DNA of 48,742 nt from assembly GCF_002836975.1 (NCBI RefSeq), contig NZ_NIJK01000038.1, forward strand, positions 113,831 to 162,572. Direction: 5' to 3'. Below the pieces are notes generated by a model that was not told where the DNA came from, made no database searches, and worked only from the letters and a program-made list of their open reading frames with translations. The position numbers and the translations under genes are program-made. Within the stretch, counting starts at the first letter, position 1. Every line of letters begins with the position of its first letter. Source of the stretch: Shewanella indica (GTDB lineage: Bacteria > Pseudomonadota > Gammaproteobacteria > Enterobacterales > Shewanellaceae). This document shows positions 7,423 to 16,308 of the stretch, piece by piece.

Positions 7423-10092
7423 TTAGAAGGTAAACTCTACCCCTGCATAATATTCACGTCCGATAACGTTATAATAGGCTCTTGGGTAATGAGGCCAGCT
7501 GGACTGGGTGTAATCGATCTCAGGGCCTGAATCAAACAGGTTGTTGATACCTGCCGAAACCTTGAGATTGTCATAGATAAAGTAACTGGCAGCCAGGTTG
7601 ACTTCCACATGACTGTCAACTTTCACTGAGTACTCGCTATCTAAGCCATTTTCCACAAAGTAGTCCATCCGCTCACCGTTCATGCTGTCGATATACTTGA
7701 ACAGAAGGTTGGTGGAGAAGTCGTTATAAGACCATCCCAGGTTCAGGTTGGCACGCAGCTGAGGCGCAGAGCCTTCACCATCGATAAGATCCAGCTCTTC
7801 GGAATCCGGAGTCAGCTTTTCCTTCCAACGAGTCAGGTAAGTCCCTTCCAGGCGGCTGCTGAATTCACCATAGCTCTCGGTTTCATAGCGATAGCCCAGA
7901 GAGAAGTCGATACCGGCAGTCTCACGGGAAGACATATTCATCGCCTGGGTGTTCACTTTCAGCAACTTACCATTGCTGTCGCGTTCAATCTTGTCGGCAA
8001 AGGCATCGGCGTGATCCAAAATGTATTGTGCACTTGGGTCATTCACCAGATTATCGATTTCAACCATCCAGTAATCTACCGTCAGATTGATACCTTCGTA
8101 GTCCCAAACCAGCCCCAGGTTGTAGTTTTTACCCTCTTCGGCTTCCAATTCTGGGTTGGCACCGATGGCAATAGGTAAAGACTCAATCTTGTCACATTCC
8201 TTATAGGCTTCACAGCGCGGAGTATCGATAACTGTGCTGTAGCCAGTGGTGGGATCGCCAAACAAACGCTGCATATCCGGGGCACGGAAAGTCTCGGCAT
8301 ACAAAGCACGCAGCATCAGGCTGTCGATAGGACGATATTCGAAAGATACCTGCGGAGTAAACTGGCCACCAACATCAGACTCATCATCATAGTAGTCATA
8401 ACGTCCGGCCAATGTCATGGTCAACTGATCCAAGAGTGGCAAAGCCAGCTCGGCATAGGCAGCATACTGCTCACGTTCACCTTCGGCGCTGCTGCCCCCC
8501 TTGCCTATAACGCCACCGTTGGAGGTGAAGCTGTCAGACTTATCGTAGAACCACTCCTTGCTGTACTCAAGGCCCACAGCGTAAGCGGCTGTACCACCGG
8601 CCAGTTCGAACGCATCGCCATTAATGCCGGCACTAAAGCTGGACAGAGTAGATTGTCCCTTCTTGTTACCTTCGTAGTTCAGCAGCGCCGCATCTTCAGG
8701 AGAGATCACATCCATCAAAGACTTGCCGTTTTCACCCGAGGTCAGATAGTCAAACATAGCCTGATGAGTCGGCGAGCCTGAGCTGCGGGATTCCACAGTC
8801 TGACGCGCAATAGACCAGGAAGTATCATACTCGATACTGTCGGTCAAAAAGCCTTTGGCACCTATGATGAAAGAGAAATTATTGGTTTCAAAGTCAGAGG
8901 TACGTGGCCCCAGCTCACTCATGCGGCGAGTGTAGAAGTAGTCGCCATCTGCAGCATTGGCAAAGTCACCGCCGAATGCGGTGTCCTTGTTGAAGGTCTG
9001 GGACATACCCTTGTCTTTATTGGCAATGGTTACACTGTCGCCGGCCACATTGAACATGAAGTCATTGCCCACTGTCGCAGACTCAATCTCGGTAAAGGTC
9101 GAGGAATGAGTGTAATCCATGCGGGAATACAGCTGATGATCCGCATTCAGCTCCTTGGTGAGGTTGATCATGGTGGAGTAACGCTTCTGCTCCGGCAGGA
9201 AATCCCGCTGCTTGGAGCGGTCGAAACCACAGCGACCATTTTCCATCACCACATAACCACGGGCCTCACACTCGGCCGGTGACAAGGTCTTTTCCAGTGC
9301 AGTTTTGTTGTTGCCAAGATCCTGCACCAGGTTGGCGCCATAGGAGCTGTAACCCGAGTATGGCTGACCTTCGACAATATCTGTGCCCCACTCTGGGCGA
9401 TCTGTTCCTTTCAGCGCGGTTCTGTCTTCATATTCGGCAAAGAAAGTCAGGTTAGCCGTATCACTGCTGACACCTGTCATAAAGGAGAACTGGTTGTTAC
9501 GCAGGCCACCTTCATCCGTATCGGAGAAACGATACTTGAAGGTGGTCTGTTCAACATCTTTCTTAAGAATGATGTTGATAACCCCACCCATGGCATCTGA
9601 GCCATAAATCGCCGAAGCACCCGTAGTCAGGATTTCGATACGCTCAATCGCGCCCAGTGGGATATTGGCAGTATCCACGAAGCTGTCGGTACCACCGGCA
9701 CCAAACGGATACTTGGGCACACGCTTACCGTTGATCAGGGTCAATACCCGACCGGCCCCCACGCCACGCAGGTTGACCGATGATGCGGCAGGGGTAAAAC
9801 CATGGACTTCCTGCTGGGTCATGGAACCGCCGGAGTTTTGTGACAGGTTACCCAGCACATCCTGAACCGAGTTGAAGCCACCTTTTTCAATATCAGCAGC
9901 GCTCATTACTACTATAGGGGATGCATTCTCCATATCGGTGCGTTTAATACGGGAACCCGTGACTTCGATACGTTCAACTTGTTCAGTGGCCTGAGCCTCA
10001 TCGGCGGCGTAAGCCATTGTAGGGATTGATGTGGAAACAAAAGCAAACAGACTAAAGCGGATAGCCTTAGCGACAGCAGTCTGCGTTGACAT
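7423..10092 (-). CDS. TonB-dependent outer-membrane receptor (889 aa)
   Basis: An 889-residue receptor starting MSTQTAVAKAIRFS, with AAGGAATGAGAAT as ribosome binding site. An extra ATG eight codons upstream is less well placed. The signal peptide ends near AYAADE, followed by the TonB-box segment VERIEVTGSRIKRTDMENASP. The plug has NLRGVGAGRVLTLINGKRV and GASAIYGSDAMGGVINIILKK. The barrel ends YYAGVEFTF. It shares the N-terminal architecture of the receptor at 4321-6972 but differs over much of the barrel, so the two are diverged paralogues rather than a recent duplication. Each has its own terminator and upstream region. The ligand is unknown. Confidence 0.92.
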   Translation of the reverse strand: MSTQTAVAKAIRFSLFAFVSTSIPTMAYAADEAQATEQVERIEVTGSRIKRTDMENASPIVVMSAADIEKGGFNSVQDVLGNLSQNSGGSMTQQEVHGFTPAASSVNLRGVGAGRVLTLINGKRVPKYPFGAGGTDSFVDTANIPLGAIERIEILTTGASAIYGSDAMGGVINIILKKDVEQTTFKYRFSDTDEGGLRNNQFSFMTGVSSDTANLTFFAEYEDRTALKGTDRPEWGTDIVEGQPYSGYSSYGANLVQDLGNNKTALEKTLSPAECEARGYVVMENGRCGFDRSKQRDFLPEQKRYSTMINLTKELNADHQLYSRMDYTHSSTFTEIESATVGNDFMFNVAGDSVTIANKDKGMSQTFNKDTAFGGDFANAADGDYFYTRRMSELGPRTSDFETNNFSFIIGAKGFLTDSIEYDTSWSIARQTVESRSSGSPTHQAMFDYLTSGENGKSLMDVISPEDAALLNYEGNKKGQSTLSSFSAGINGDAFELAGGTAAYAVGLEYSKEWFYDKSDSFTSNGGVIGKGGSSAEGEREQYAAYAELALPLLDQLTMTLAGRYDYYDDESDVGGQFTPQVSFEYRPIDSLMLRALYAETFRAPDMQRLFGDPTTGYSTVIDTPRCEAYKECDKIESLPIAIGANPELEAEEGKNYNLGLVWDYEGINLTVDYWMVEIDNLVNDPSAQYILDHADAFADKIERDSNGKLLKVNTQAMNMSSRETAGIDFSLGYRYETESYGEFSSRLEGTYLTRWKEKLTPDSEELDLIDGEGSAPQLRANLNLGWSYNDFSTNLLFKYIDSMNGERMDYFVENGLDSEYSVKVDSHVEVNLAASYFIYDNLKVSAGINNLFDSGPEIDYTQSSWPHYPRAYYNVIGREYYAGVEFTF

Positions 10093-10325
10093 ATTCTCAT
10101 TCCTTTTACAAAGCACGGTGGCAGGGAGGGAACACCGTGTTCTTATTCTATGTAATACTCAGCCCCCCAAACGAGAAACATACCAATAACAGCAACATTA
10201 TCAATCACTTAAATGATAATAATTTGTTTATACTTGGTTTAATTTGTAAAACACGAGCATCTTATCAATTAAGATCTAATGATATTTTTACCGAATCCAT
10301 GCCGGGTCCCGGGAATTTGCATCAT

Positions 10326-10341
10326 TTTGTATCGATACAAA
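10326..10341. promoter_or_regulatory. Perfect 16-bp palindrome upstream of the second TonB receptor
   Basis: TTTGTATCGATACAAA is a perfect palindrome, 234 bases upstream of the receptor start in an AT-rich 300-base intergenic stretch without an ORF. It resembles a transcription-factor operator. GATAC half-sites recur upstream of the other receptor. The regulator is unknown. Confidence 0.4.
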
Positions 10342-10390
10342 TCTGTTACAAAGATTATTTTTTAACCTGTTGTTAGAGCGACGCTTTTAA

Positions 10391-10416
10391 TAAAAAATGC
10401 GATATAGATCGCATTT
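10391..10416 (-). terminator. Second hairpin terminator downstream of ndk
   Basis: Stem AAATGCGAT / ATCGCATTT with a four-base loop, followed on the minus strand by a U-rich tract (TTTTTTATT overlapping the stem end). It is a backup terminator in tandem with 10436-10464. Confidence 0.6.
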
Positions 10417-10435
10417 TCAATTCATACAAAAATCA

Positions 10436-10464
10436 AACAAAAAGGGAGCCAATTGGCTCCCTTT
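10436..10464 (-). terminator. Rho-independent terminator of ndk
   Basis: Near-perfect palindrome AAAGGGAGCC-AATT-GGCTCCCTTT with a U-run on the minus strand, 18 bases past the ndk stop. Confidence 0.9.
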
Positions 10465-10481
10465 TGTCTATTTGCTGTTAA

Positions 10482-10913
10482 TTAACGCGTGCGAGGACAC
10501 AGCTCATCGGCAGCAAAGAAGTAAGCGATTTCACGCTCGGCTGAAGCCAGCGCGTCAGAACCGTGAACAGCGTTCTCATCGATGCTGTCAGCGAAGTCAG
10601 CGCGCAGGGTACCACGGGCGGCTTCAGCTGGGTTGGTCGCACCCATGATTTCGCGGTTGGCCAGAACGGCGTTTTCACCTTCCAGAACCTGAACCATGAT
10701 AGGACCAGAAGTCATGAAAGAAACCAGAGCACCAAAGAAAGGACGCTCGCTGTGCTCAGCGTAGAAACCTTCGGCTTGTTCTTTGGTCAGGTGAACCATT
10801 TTGGCGGCAACAATTTTCAGGCCGGCAGTTTCAAAACGGTTGTAGATAGCACCGATGTGGTTCTTGGCTACCGCATCAGGCTTAATGATAGAAAAAGTAC
10901 GTTCGATCGCCAT
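10482..10913 (-). CDS. ndk: Nucleoside diphosphate kinase
   Basis: 143 residues, the usual length. Transfers the gamma phosphate between nucleoside triphosphates and diphosphates through a phosphohistidine and balances NTP pools in the cytoplasm. Visible motifs are the start [30 protein letters not shown], and the active site NAVHGSD with His117. A monocistronic unit: its own -10 box (TATAAT on minus at 10954-10959) and two terminators frame it. Nothing unusual. Confidence 0.97.
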   Translation of the reverse strand: MAIERTFSIIKPDAVAKNHIGAIYNRFETAGLKIVAAKMVHLTKEQAEGFYAEHSERPFFGALVSFMTSGPIMVQVLEGENAVLANREIMGATNPAEAARGTLRADFADSIDENAVHGSDALASAEREIAYFFAADELCPRTR

Positions 10914-10953
10914 GACTAGATTCCTTAATCAGCGAGTTTAAAAATTCGCGCGG

Positions 10954-10959
10954 ATTATA
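10954..10959 (-). promoter_or_regulatory. ndk: -10 box of the ndk promoter
   Basis: A consensus TATAAT on the minus strand, about 40 bases before the ndk ATG. No good -35 box is visible at 17 bases; a TTGACG lies only 11 bases upstream. Confidence 0.5.
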
Positions 10960-11039
10960 CGAAATAATCGCGTCAAATCCTAATCTTATCTGGTCAGCCC
11001 TTCAGTAAAAGCTGTGATACAAGCCAGGCGATTCTCGGC

Positions 11040-11207
11040 TCAGTGCCTATGCTTGAGCCACAAATAGCCGGCGCCGAGACCAATAAGCAACAGCAACAAA
11101 GGCATAAACGGCGGGAAATGATGAAAAAAACCTATGCCACCGTGCCCCGAATGTGCCAGCACGGCCGGGGCAAATAATCCAAAACTACAGGCGAAAATAC
11201 GTGTCAT
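11040..11207 (-). CDS. Small His-rich membrane protein (55 aa)
   Basis: I do not recognise a named family. The 55 residues start MTRIFACSFGLFAPAVLAHS, a plausible signal or first transmembrane segment. A His/Gly-rich stretch follows (AHSGHGG...FFHHFPP), then a second hydrophobic helix (MPLLLLLIGLGAGYLWL) and a basic His tail KHRH. A GGAG lies upstream of the ATG. The AHSGHGG segment just after a signal-like sequence recalls the start of HupE/UreJ-type metal permeases, but the protein is far too short to be one. It sits between ndk and iscX on the same strand. It might be a metal-related small membrane protein; that is a guess from the histidines. Confidence 0.6.
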   Translation of the reverse strand: MTRIFACSFGLFAPAVLAHSGHGGIGFFHHFPPFMPLLLLLIGLGAGYLWLKHRH

Positions 11208-11312
11208 GACTCATCTCCGGAAAAACAGGGATCAACAATTTATTAACCAAATAACTATAGATGACTCGTGATGGTGATAATTTGACCGAGATCTGTTTTC
11301 CGCCAGAGAGTG

Positions 11313-11510
11313 TTACTTTTCCTCTATCCAGCATTGCTGCACGGCTTCGAGAATTTTCTCACTGCAGCGTTTGGGATCATCATCGAAGGCTTCCAACGCC
11401 AATATCCACTCGTAAAGTTCAGGAAAATGCAGTTGCTGTGGATCCACATCAGGATGCGCTTCCAGCAGCTCCAAAGCCAAGTCCAATGAATCTATCCACT
11501 TGAGCCCCAT
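11313..11510 (-). CDS. iscX: Fe-S cluster assembly protein IscX
   Basis: 65 residues starting MGLKWIDSLDLALEL, with DVDPQQLHFPELYEWI and FDDDPKRCSEKILEAVQQCWIEE, matching the small acidic IscX (YfhJ) family of E. coli (66 aa). IscX binds IscS and iron and modulates the cysteine desulfurase. In E. coli it directly follows fdx. Here rimK and a terminator lie between fdx and iscX, so it may be expressed separately from the rest of the ISC operon. Confidence 0.92.
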   Translation of the reverse strand: MGLKWIDSLDLALELLEAHPDVDPQQLHFPELYEWILALEAFDDDPKRCSEKILEAVQQCWIEEK

Positions 11511-11601
11511 GGTTACTCCTGCTTCTGGTAAGTACTGACTTTGAGTATAGCGCCGCAGAAGAAGGCTTTATAGCTTTGATTAATACTTTCCATCGGTGAA
11601 A

Positions 11602-12501
11602 TCAGGCTTCACTGGGCGCCTTACTCTTACGCTTCTGCTTGGCAATAAACTCTATGATGGCGCCGGCAACATCTTTGCCGGTAGCGGCTTCAATCCCTTC
11701 GAGTCCAGGGGATGAATTGACCTCCATCACCACGGGGCCGTGGTTGGAACGCAAAATATCCACGCCTGCGACATTCAGCCCCATGGTTTTGGCGGCGCGC
11801 ACCGCGATTGAACGCTCCTCAGGGGATAACTTCACCAAGGTTGCCGTGCCGCCCCTGTGCAGGTTGGAGCGAAACTCTCCCGGCAGAGCCTGGCGTTTCA
11901 TGGCAGCAATTACCTTGTCGCCGAGTACAAAACAGCGGATATCGGCTCCTTGAGCCTCTTTGATATATTCCTGCACCATGATGTTGGCCTTAAGGCCCAT
12001 AAAGGCCTCAATCACGCTCTCGGCGGCCTTGCGGGTTTCGGCCAGTACCACCCCTATACCTTGTGTACCTTCCAAGAGTTTAATCACCAAGGGCGCGCCA
12101 CCGACCATATCAATAAGGTCCGGAATATCACTGGGCTTATTGGCAAAACCTGTCACCGGCAGCCCTATGCCTTTGCGGGACAGTAACTGCATGGAGCGCA
12201 GCTTATCCCTCGAGCGAGAGATCCCCATGGAACTATTGAGTGTATAGGTCGACATCATTTCGAACTGACGCACAACAGCCGTACCGTAGAAGGTAATGCC
12301 GGCGCCTATCCTCGGGATCACCGCATCGAAGGACGGCAATTCAACGCCCCCGATATGGATACTGGACTGCTGCATGCTGATATTCATGTAGCATTCCAGC
12401 GGATTGATCACCTGCACCTGATAACCCCGTTCTTGGGCAGCCTCCACCAAACGGCGCGTGGAATATAAGGTTTTGTTCTGTGACAAAATTGCAATCTGCA
12501 T
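11602..12501 (-). CDS. rimK: Ribosomal protein S6-L-glutamate ligase RimK
   Basis: 299-residue ATP-grasp enzyme that adds glutamate residues to the C-terminus of ribosomal protein S6. Seen: the pre-ATP-grasp start [46 protein letters not shown]-grasp core [38 protein letters not shown], and the metal-binding end [17 protein letters not shown]. The length equals E. coli RimK. It lies between the ISC terminator (12588-12614) and iscX, an insertion relative to the enterobacterial isc order. No functional tie to Fe-S assembly is known to me. Confidence 0.95.
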   Translation of the reverse strand: MQIAILSQNKTLYSTRRLVEAAQERGYQVQVINPLECYMNISMQQSSIHIGGVELPSFDAVIPRIGAGITFYGTAVVRQFEMMSTYTLNSSMGISRSRDKLRSMQLLSRKGIGLPVTGFANKPSDIPDLIDMVGGAPLVIKLLEGTQGIGVVLAETRKAAESVIEAFMGLKANIMVQEYIKEAQGADIRCFVLGDKVIAAMKRQALPGEFRSNLHRGGTATLVKLSPEERSIAVRAAKTMGLNVAGVDILRSNHGPVVMEVNSSPGLEGIEAATGKDVAGAIIEFIAKQKRKSKAPSEA

Positions 12502-12587
12502 CCGGTCAGTATCCCGAAGAGTGAAAAAGACAGCGCATCATACGCCTGCCGTATTGGAAATCAATCTCTGCATGCCAAGCATAGCAA

Positions 12588-12614
12588 TAAAAAACCGGCC
12601 ACTTGGGGCCGGTT
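12588..12614 (-). terminator. Rho-independent terminator ending the isc operon
   Basis: Stem AACCGGCC / GGCCGGTT with a six-base loop, followed by a U-run on the minus strand. It lies about 100 bases past the fdx stop, separated from it by the dispersed repeat, and isolates rimK from the isc operon. Confidence 0.85.
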
Positions 12615-12631
12615 CTCAAAAGATGTCAGCA

Positions 12632-12720
12632 CTTAGGGAAGATGCCTTGAACGCCAATTGCTGTGCAAGCCACTCTCTACAAAAGAGAAGGCCACAAGGA
12701 CTTGTTCGGACCTTCCTTAG
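12632..12720 (-). repeat. Dispersed short repeat with imperfect terminal inverted repeats (89 bp)
   Basis: On the minus strand it starts CTAAGGAAGGTCCGAACAAG and ends TCTTCCCTAAG, so the ends are imperfect inverted repeats (CTAAGGAAG against CTTAGGGAAG). The start matches the copy at 39297-39409 at nearly every base over about 20 bases. The interior differs but keeps TTGCAC-type words. The TAA of CTAAGG is the stop codon of fdx. The element lies between gene end and terminator. Confidence 0.6.
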
Positions 12721-13052
12721 CCCTCACTGACCATGTTGACTGTGTATTTAGGGATTTCGACCACCATATCGGTTTCAACCACCTTGGCCTGACAAGACAG
12801 ACGGCTTTCGGGCTCCAGGCCCCAGGCCTTGTCCAGCATGTCGTCTTCCAGATCATCGCTGGGTTCGAGATCATCGAAACCTTCACGCACTATCACATGG
12901 CAGGTGGTACAGGCACAGGATTTCTCACAGGCATGCTCTATGTTGATGCCGTTTTTCAGCGCGACATCCAAAATGGATTCACCCACCTCTGCCTCAACCA
13001 CTGCGCCCTCTGGACACAGTTCTTCATGGGGCAAAAATACTATCTGTGGCAT
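12717..13052 (-). CDS. fdx: ISC-type [2Fe-2S] ferredoxin
   Basis: 111 residues, the family's usual length. Supplies electrons for Fe-S cluster assembly on IscU. The four cluster ligands are visible as Cys42, Cys48 and Cys51 in ACEKSCACTTC, and Cys87 in RLSCQAK. Also typical are VGESILDVALKNGINIEHAC and the acidic DDLEPSDDLEDDMLD loop. It starts eight bases after the hscA stop. Its stop codon lies within the dispersed repeat at 12632-12720, so repeat insertion may have reset the C-terminus slightly (ending NMVSEG). Confidence 0.96.
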   Translation of the reverse strand: MPQIVFLPHEELCPEGAVVEAEVGESILDVALKNGINIEHACEKSCACTTCHVIVREGFDDLEPSDDLEDDMLDKAWGLEPESRLSCQAKVVETDMVVEIPKYTVNMVSEG

Positions 13053-13060
13053 AGTCTCAC

Positions 13061-14923
13061 CTATATGTTATCGACCGACTGACCCTTCAGTGCGGTCCGA
13101 ATCGAATTGTCCATGCGTCTGGCGGCAAACTCCTGGGTCTGCGCATCCACCGCTTCTATCGCCGCCTTGATGGCATCAACATCACCATTGGCGGCAGTTT
13201 CATTCAAGTCAGCCATAGCGCTGTCAACCAGAGCACGTTCCTCTTGGCTGAGAAGTTCGCCATCTTTAGCCAGCGCCGAGTGCAGCGATTCCAGCACTCT
13301 GGCCGCTTCCACTCGCTGCTCTGTGAGCATTCTCAGCTCAATATCCTCTTTGGCATTCTGCATCGAGTCTTTAAGCATTCCGGCAATTTCAGTATCACTC
13401 AGGCCGAAGGAAGGCTTAACCTGGATGCTGGACTGCACCCCGGTAGACTTCTCCATGGCAGTGACGCTGAGTAAACCATCGGCATCGACCTGGAAGGTCA
13501 CCCGAATATGCGCCGCGCCGGCGGCCAATGGTGGAATGCCCTTGAGGGTAAAGCGTGCCAGAGAGCGGCAATCGGCCACCAGCTCACGCTCACCTTGCAC
13601 CACATGAAACGCCATGGCGCTCTGACCGTCTTTAAAGGTGGTAAATTCCTGGGCTCTGGCCACCGGAATGGTGGTGTTACGCGGGATCACCTTCTCCACC
13701 AAACCGCCCATGGTTTCAATACCGAGCGACAGCGGGATCACATCCAGCAGCAAGAGATCCGAGTCAGGCTTGTTACCCACCAGAATATCGGCCTGTACCG
13801 CAGCGCCTATGGCGACCACGCGATCCGGGTCAATAGACGTCAGCGGCTTCTTACCAAAGAAGTCACCGACCATTTCCCGCACCAGCGGCACCCGGGTAGA
13901 TCCACCAACCATCACGGTTTCCAACACCTCGTCGGCATCCACTCCGGCGTCACGCAAAGCCTTGCGGCAACCTTGAATGGTTTTCTTCACCAGCGTGTTT
14001 ATCAACTGGTCAAACTCACTGCGACTCACTTCGGCTTCACGCTCACTACCGTCTTGCAGTGTCAGCTTAGCAATAGTGCTGTCGCTATCGGTCAGCGCTT
14101 CTTTTACCCGCCGGGCTTCCATCAGCAACTGCCGTGCTTCCTGGCTGGAAAGCGACTCCAGCGCCATGCGTTCACGCAGTAAACCTTGCAGCAGTTCATC
14201 AAAGTCATCACCACCCAGACGCGAGTCGCCGCCGGTCGCCAAGACTTCAAATACGCCGCGGTTGAGACGCAAAATAGAAATATCAAAGGTGCCGCCGCCC
14301 AAGTCATAAACAGCAATAACGCCTTCCTGACCCGAGTCCAGGCCATAGGCGATGGCGGCCGCCGTCGGCTCATTGAGCAAGCGTAACACCTTAATGCCAA
14401 GCAAGGCTGCCGCATCTTTGGTTCCCTGACGCTGGGCATCATCAAAATAAGCAGGCACTGTGATAACCACCCCTTCCAATGGTCCACCCAGAGTGGACTC
14501 GGCGCGGGCAATCAAGGGGCGCAATACCTCGGCAGACACCTGAACCGGATTTATTTTACCTGTGCGGGTGACAAACAATGGCAGGCCGTTTTCACTGGCC
14601 TCAAAATGATAGGGGAAAGCTTGCTCACCGCTTTGTACATCGGCCAAAGAACGGCCCATGAAGCGCTTCACCGACACTATGGTGTTTTCAGGATCCTTGG
14701 CCGAATCGGCCAGGGCATCGTGACCTACTCGGACGCCCTGCTCGCCATAGTGCACCACAGATGGCAATGAATGCCGACCTTGCTCGTCGGCCAGTGTACT
14801 GGTCTCGCCGCTGCGAACCGCAGCAACCAGGGAGTTGGTGGTACCCAAGTCTATCCCGGCGGCTAATCTGTGTTGATGAGGAGCGGCCATTTGGCCGGGT
14901 TCAGCAATCTGCAAAAGTGCCAT
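13061..14923 (-). CDS. hscA: Fe-S assembly Hsp70 chaperone HscA
   Basis: 620 residues (E. coli 616). A specialised DnaK-like ATPase that binds the LPPVK motif of IscU and drives cluster transfer. Seen: nucleotide-binding motifs [14 protein letters not shown] (about 20), [14 protein letters not shown] (about 200) and [15 protein letters not shown] (about 340), then the substrate-binding domain from about 390 ([17 protein letters not shown]) and a helical lid at the C-terminus. It follows hscB by 83 bases and precedes fdx by eight. No departure from the family is visible. Confidence 0.97.
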   Translation of the reverse strand: MALLQIAEPGQMAAPHQHRLAAGIDLGTTNSLVAAVRSGETSTLADEQGRHSLPSVVHYGEQGVRVGHDALADSAKDPENTIVSVKRFMGRSLADVQSGEQAFPYHFEASENGLPLFVTRTGKINPVQVSAEVLRPLIARAESTLGGPLEGVVITVPAYFDDAQRQGTKDAAALLGIKVLRLLNEPTAAAIAYGLDSGQEGVIAVYDLGGGTFDISILRLNRGVFEVLATGGDSRLGGDDFDELLQGLLRERMALESLSSQEARQLLMEARRVKEALTDSDSTIAKLTLQDGSEREAEVSRSEFDQLINTLVKKTIQGCRKALRDAGVDADEVLETVMVGGSTRVPLVREMVGDFFGKKPLTSIDPDRVVAIGAAVQADILVGNKPDSDLLLLDVIPLSLGIETMGGLVEKVIPRNTTIPVARAQEFTTFKDGQSAMAFHVVQGERELVADCRSLARFTLKGIPPLAAGAAHIRVTFQVDADGLLSVTAMEKSTGVQSSIQVKPSFGLSDTEIAGMLKDSMQNAKEDIELRMLTEQRVEAARVLESLHSALAKDGELLSQEERALVDSAMADLNETAANGDVDAIKAAIEAVDAQTQEFAARRMDNSIRTALKGQSVDNI

Positions 14924-15006
14924 AGTCTTCCATCTTGTGTTTAAAAAGTTGGCTCAATCAGAAATTGAGCCAACCGTAGGAATATGCTTTAAGGCCGAAA
15001 GCGAAT

Positions 15007-15531
15007 TCAGTCGAACAGCGCATCCTGGGCCCGCTGCAGTTCATCCTGCAATTTTGCCATAAACTTCAACTTACGGACTTGATCTGCCGCGGCAATTGCA
15101 TCGGCCTCTGTGGAACTGTGAAGTTGGTTGCGCAGCAGCTCAGTCACCTGCTTACGATAAGCCGCGAATGAAGCATCGAGTTCATCAATATCACTCTGGG
15201 CATCAGCGCCCTGACCAATTTCCTCCAGCGCTTCACGCCATTCCATCTGCTGCATCAAAAAGGCGGTGTCTTTAACCGTAGTGGTTTCGTGACTGATATC
15301 TACACCTTTGAGCGCCAACATATGTTCGGCTCGACGGATAGGATCTTTCAGGGTCTGAAAGGCGTCGTTGATCTGGGCGGTGCGGGAAATGGCCAACAGC
15401 TTTTGCTGTTCACTGGCGTTGGCAAACTTGTCGGGATGCACCGCCCGCTGCAAATCGCGATAGCGACTGGCCAGCTCGGCGGTGTCCACATCAAAGGAGG
15501 GAGTTAAATCAAACAGCTCGAAATAATTCAT
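15007..15531 (-). CDS. hscB: Fe-S assembly J-domain co-chaperone HscB
   Basis: 174 residues. N-terminal J domain ([20 protein letters not shown], with the HPDK signature at about 33) stimulates HscA ATPase. The C-terminal three-helix domain (from about 85) binds IscU. Length matches E. coli HscB (171). It sits between iscA (23-base gap) and hscA in the conserved order. Confidence 0.96.
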   Translation of the reverse strand: MNYFELFDLTPSFDVDTAELASRYRDLQRAVHPDKFANASEQQKLLAISRTAQINDAFQTLKDPIRRAEHMLALKGVDISHETTTVKDTAFLMQQMEWREALEEIGQGADAQSDIDELDASFAAYRKQVTELLRNQLHSSTEADAIAAADQVRKLKFMAKLQDELQRAQDALFD

Positions 15532-15554
15532 ATACTCTTAGGCGGCGGTGGAAC

Positions 15555-15878
15555 TCAAACCGTGAAGCTCTCACCGCAACCACACTCACCTTTGGCGTTA
15601 GGGTTATTGAATTTAAAGCCTTCGTTGAGTCCTTCCTTGACAAAGTCCAGCTCGATCCCCTGAAGATAGATGAAGCTCTTGGCATCTATGATGATGTTAA
15701 CACCATCTATGTTGTATACCTCATCATCTTCATTGAGTTCGTCGACAAATTCCAGAACGTAAGCCATCCCGCTGCAGCCTGAAGTTTTGAGCCCCAAACG
15801 CAAACCTATACCTTTTCCTCTGTTGCTGAGGAAGGCACGGACACGCTCGGCGGCGGCAGGCGTCATAGTAATAGCCAT
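15555..15878 (-). CDS. iscA: A-type Fe-S carrier protein IscA
   Basis: 107 residues, the family length. Delivers iron or [4Fe-4S] clusters to targets. The three ligand cysteines are present: Cys35 in [10 protein letters not shown], and Cys99 and Cys101 in GECGCGESF. The gene lies 14 bases downstream of iscU. Confidence 0.97.
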   Translation of the reverse strand: MAITMTPAAAERVRAFLSNRGKGIGLRLGLKTSGCSGMAYVLEFVDELNEDDEVYNIDGVNIIIDAKSFIYLQGIELDFVKEGLNEGFKFNNPNAKGECGCGESFTV

Positions 15879-15892
15879 CTTAACTCCTGGCG

Positions 15893-16276
15893 TTATTTAG
15901 CTTGCTTGGACTTGTACTCTTCCAGAGCCGCCTTGATGGCGTCTTCGGCCAGAATCGAACAGTGGATTTTCACAGGTGGCAGAGCCAACTCTTCTGCAAT
16001 ATCCGTGTTCTTGATGGCGGCCGCTTCCTCAATGGACTTGCCTTTAACCCATTCAGTCACCAAAGAGCTTGATGCGATGGCGCTGCCACAGCCATAAGTC
16101 TTGAAGCGAGCATCTTCAATAATGCCCTGTTCATCAATCTTGAGCTGCAGCTTCATCACGTCACCACAGGCGGGCGCACCCACCATACCTGTTACTACGG
16201 ATGGGTCGTTCTTGTCGAAAGAACCTACGTTACGCGGGTTCTCGTAATGATCTATCACTTTTTCACTGTAAGCCAT
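15893..16276 (-). CDS. iscU: Fe-S cluster scaffold protein IscU
   Basis: 127 residues. Scaffold on which [2Fe-2S] clusters are built from IscS sulfur and iron. Seen: start [20 protein letters not shown], ligands Cys37 (GAPACGDVM), Cys63 (TYGCGSA) and the cysteine in the HscA-recognition segment LPPVKIHCS. Located 32 bases after iscS. Confidence 0.97.
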   Translation of the reverse strand: MAYSEKVIDHYENPRNVGSFDKNDPSVVTGMVGAPACGDVMKLQLKIDEQGIIEDARFKTYGCGSAIASSSLVTEWVKGKSIEEAAAIKNTDIAEELALPPVKIHCSILAEDAIKAALEEYKSKQAK

Positions 16277-16308
16277 GATACTGCTCCAAATTCATCTATC
16301 CGCGGGGA

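Noticed and set aside
4321..10092. Two TonB receptors as a recent tandem duplication
   Set aside because: The N-terminal plugs share motifs but barrels differ over long stretches and each has separate regulatory DNA and terminator.
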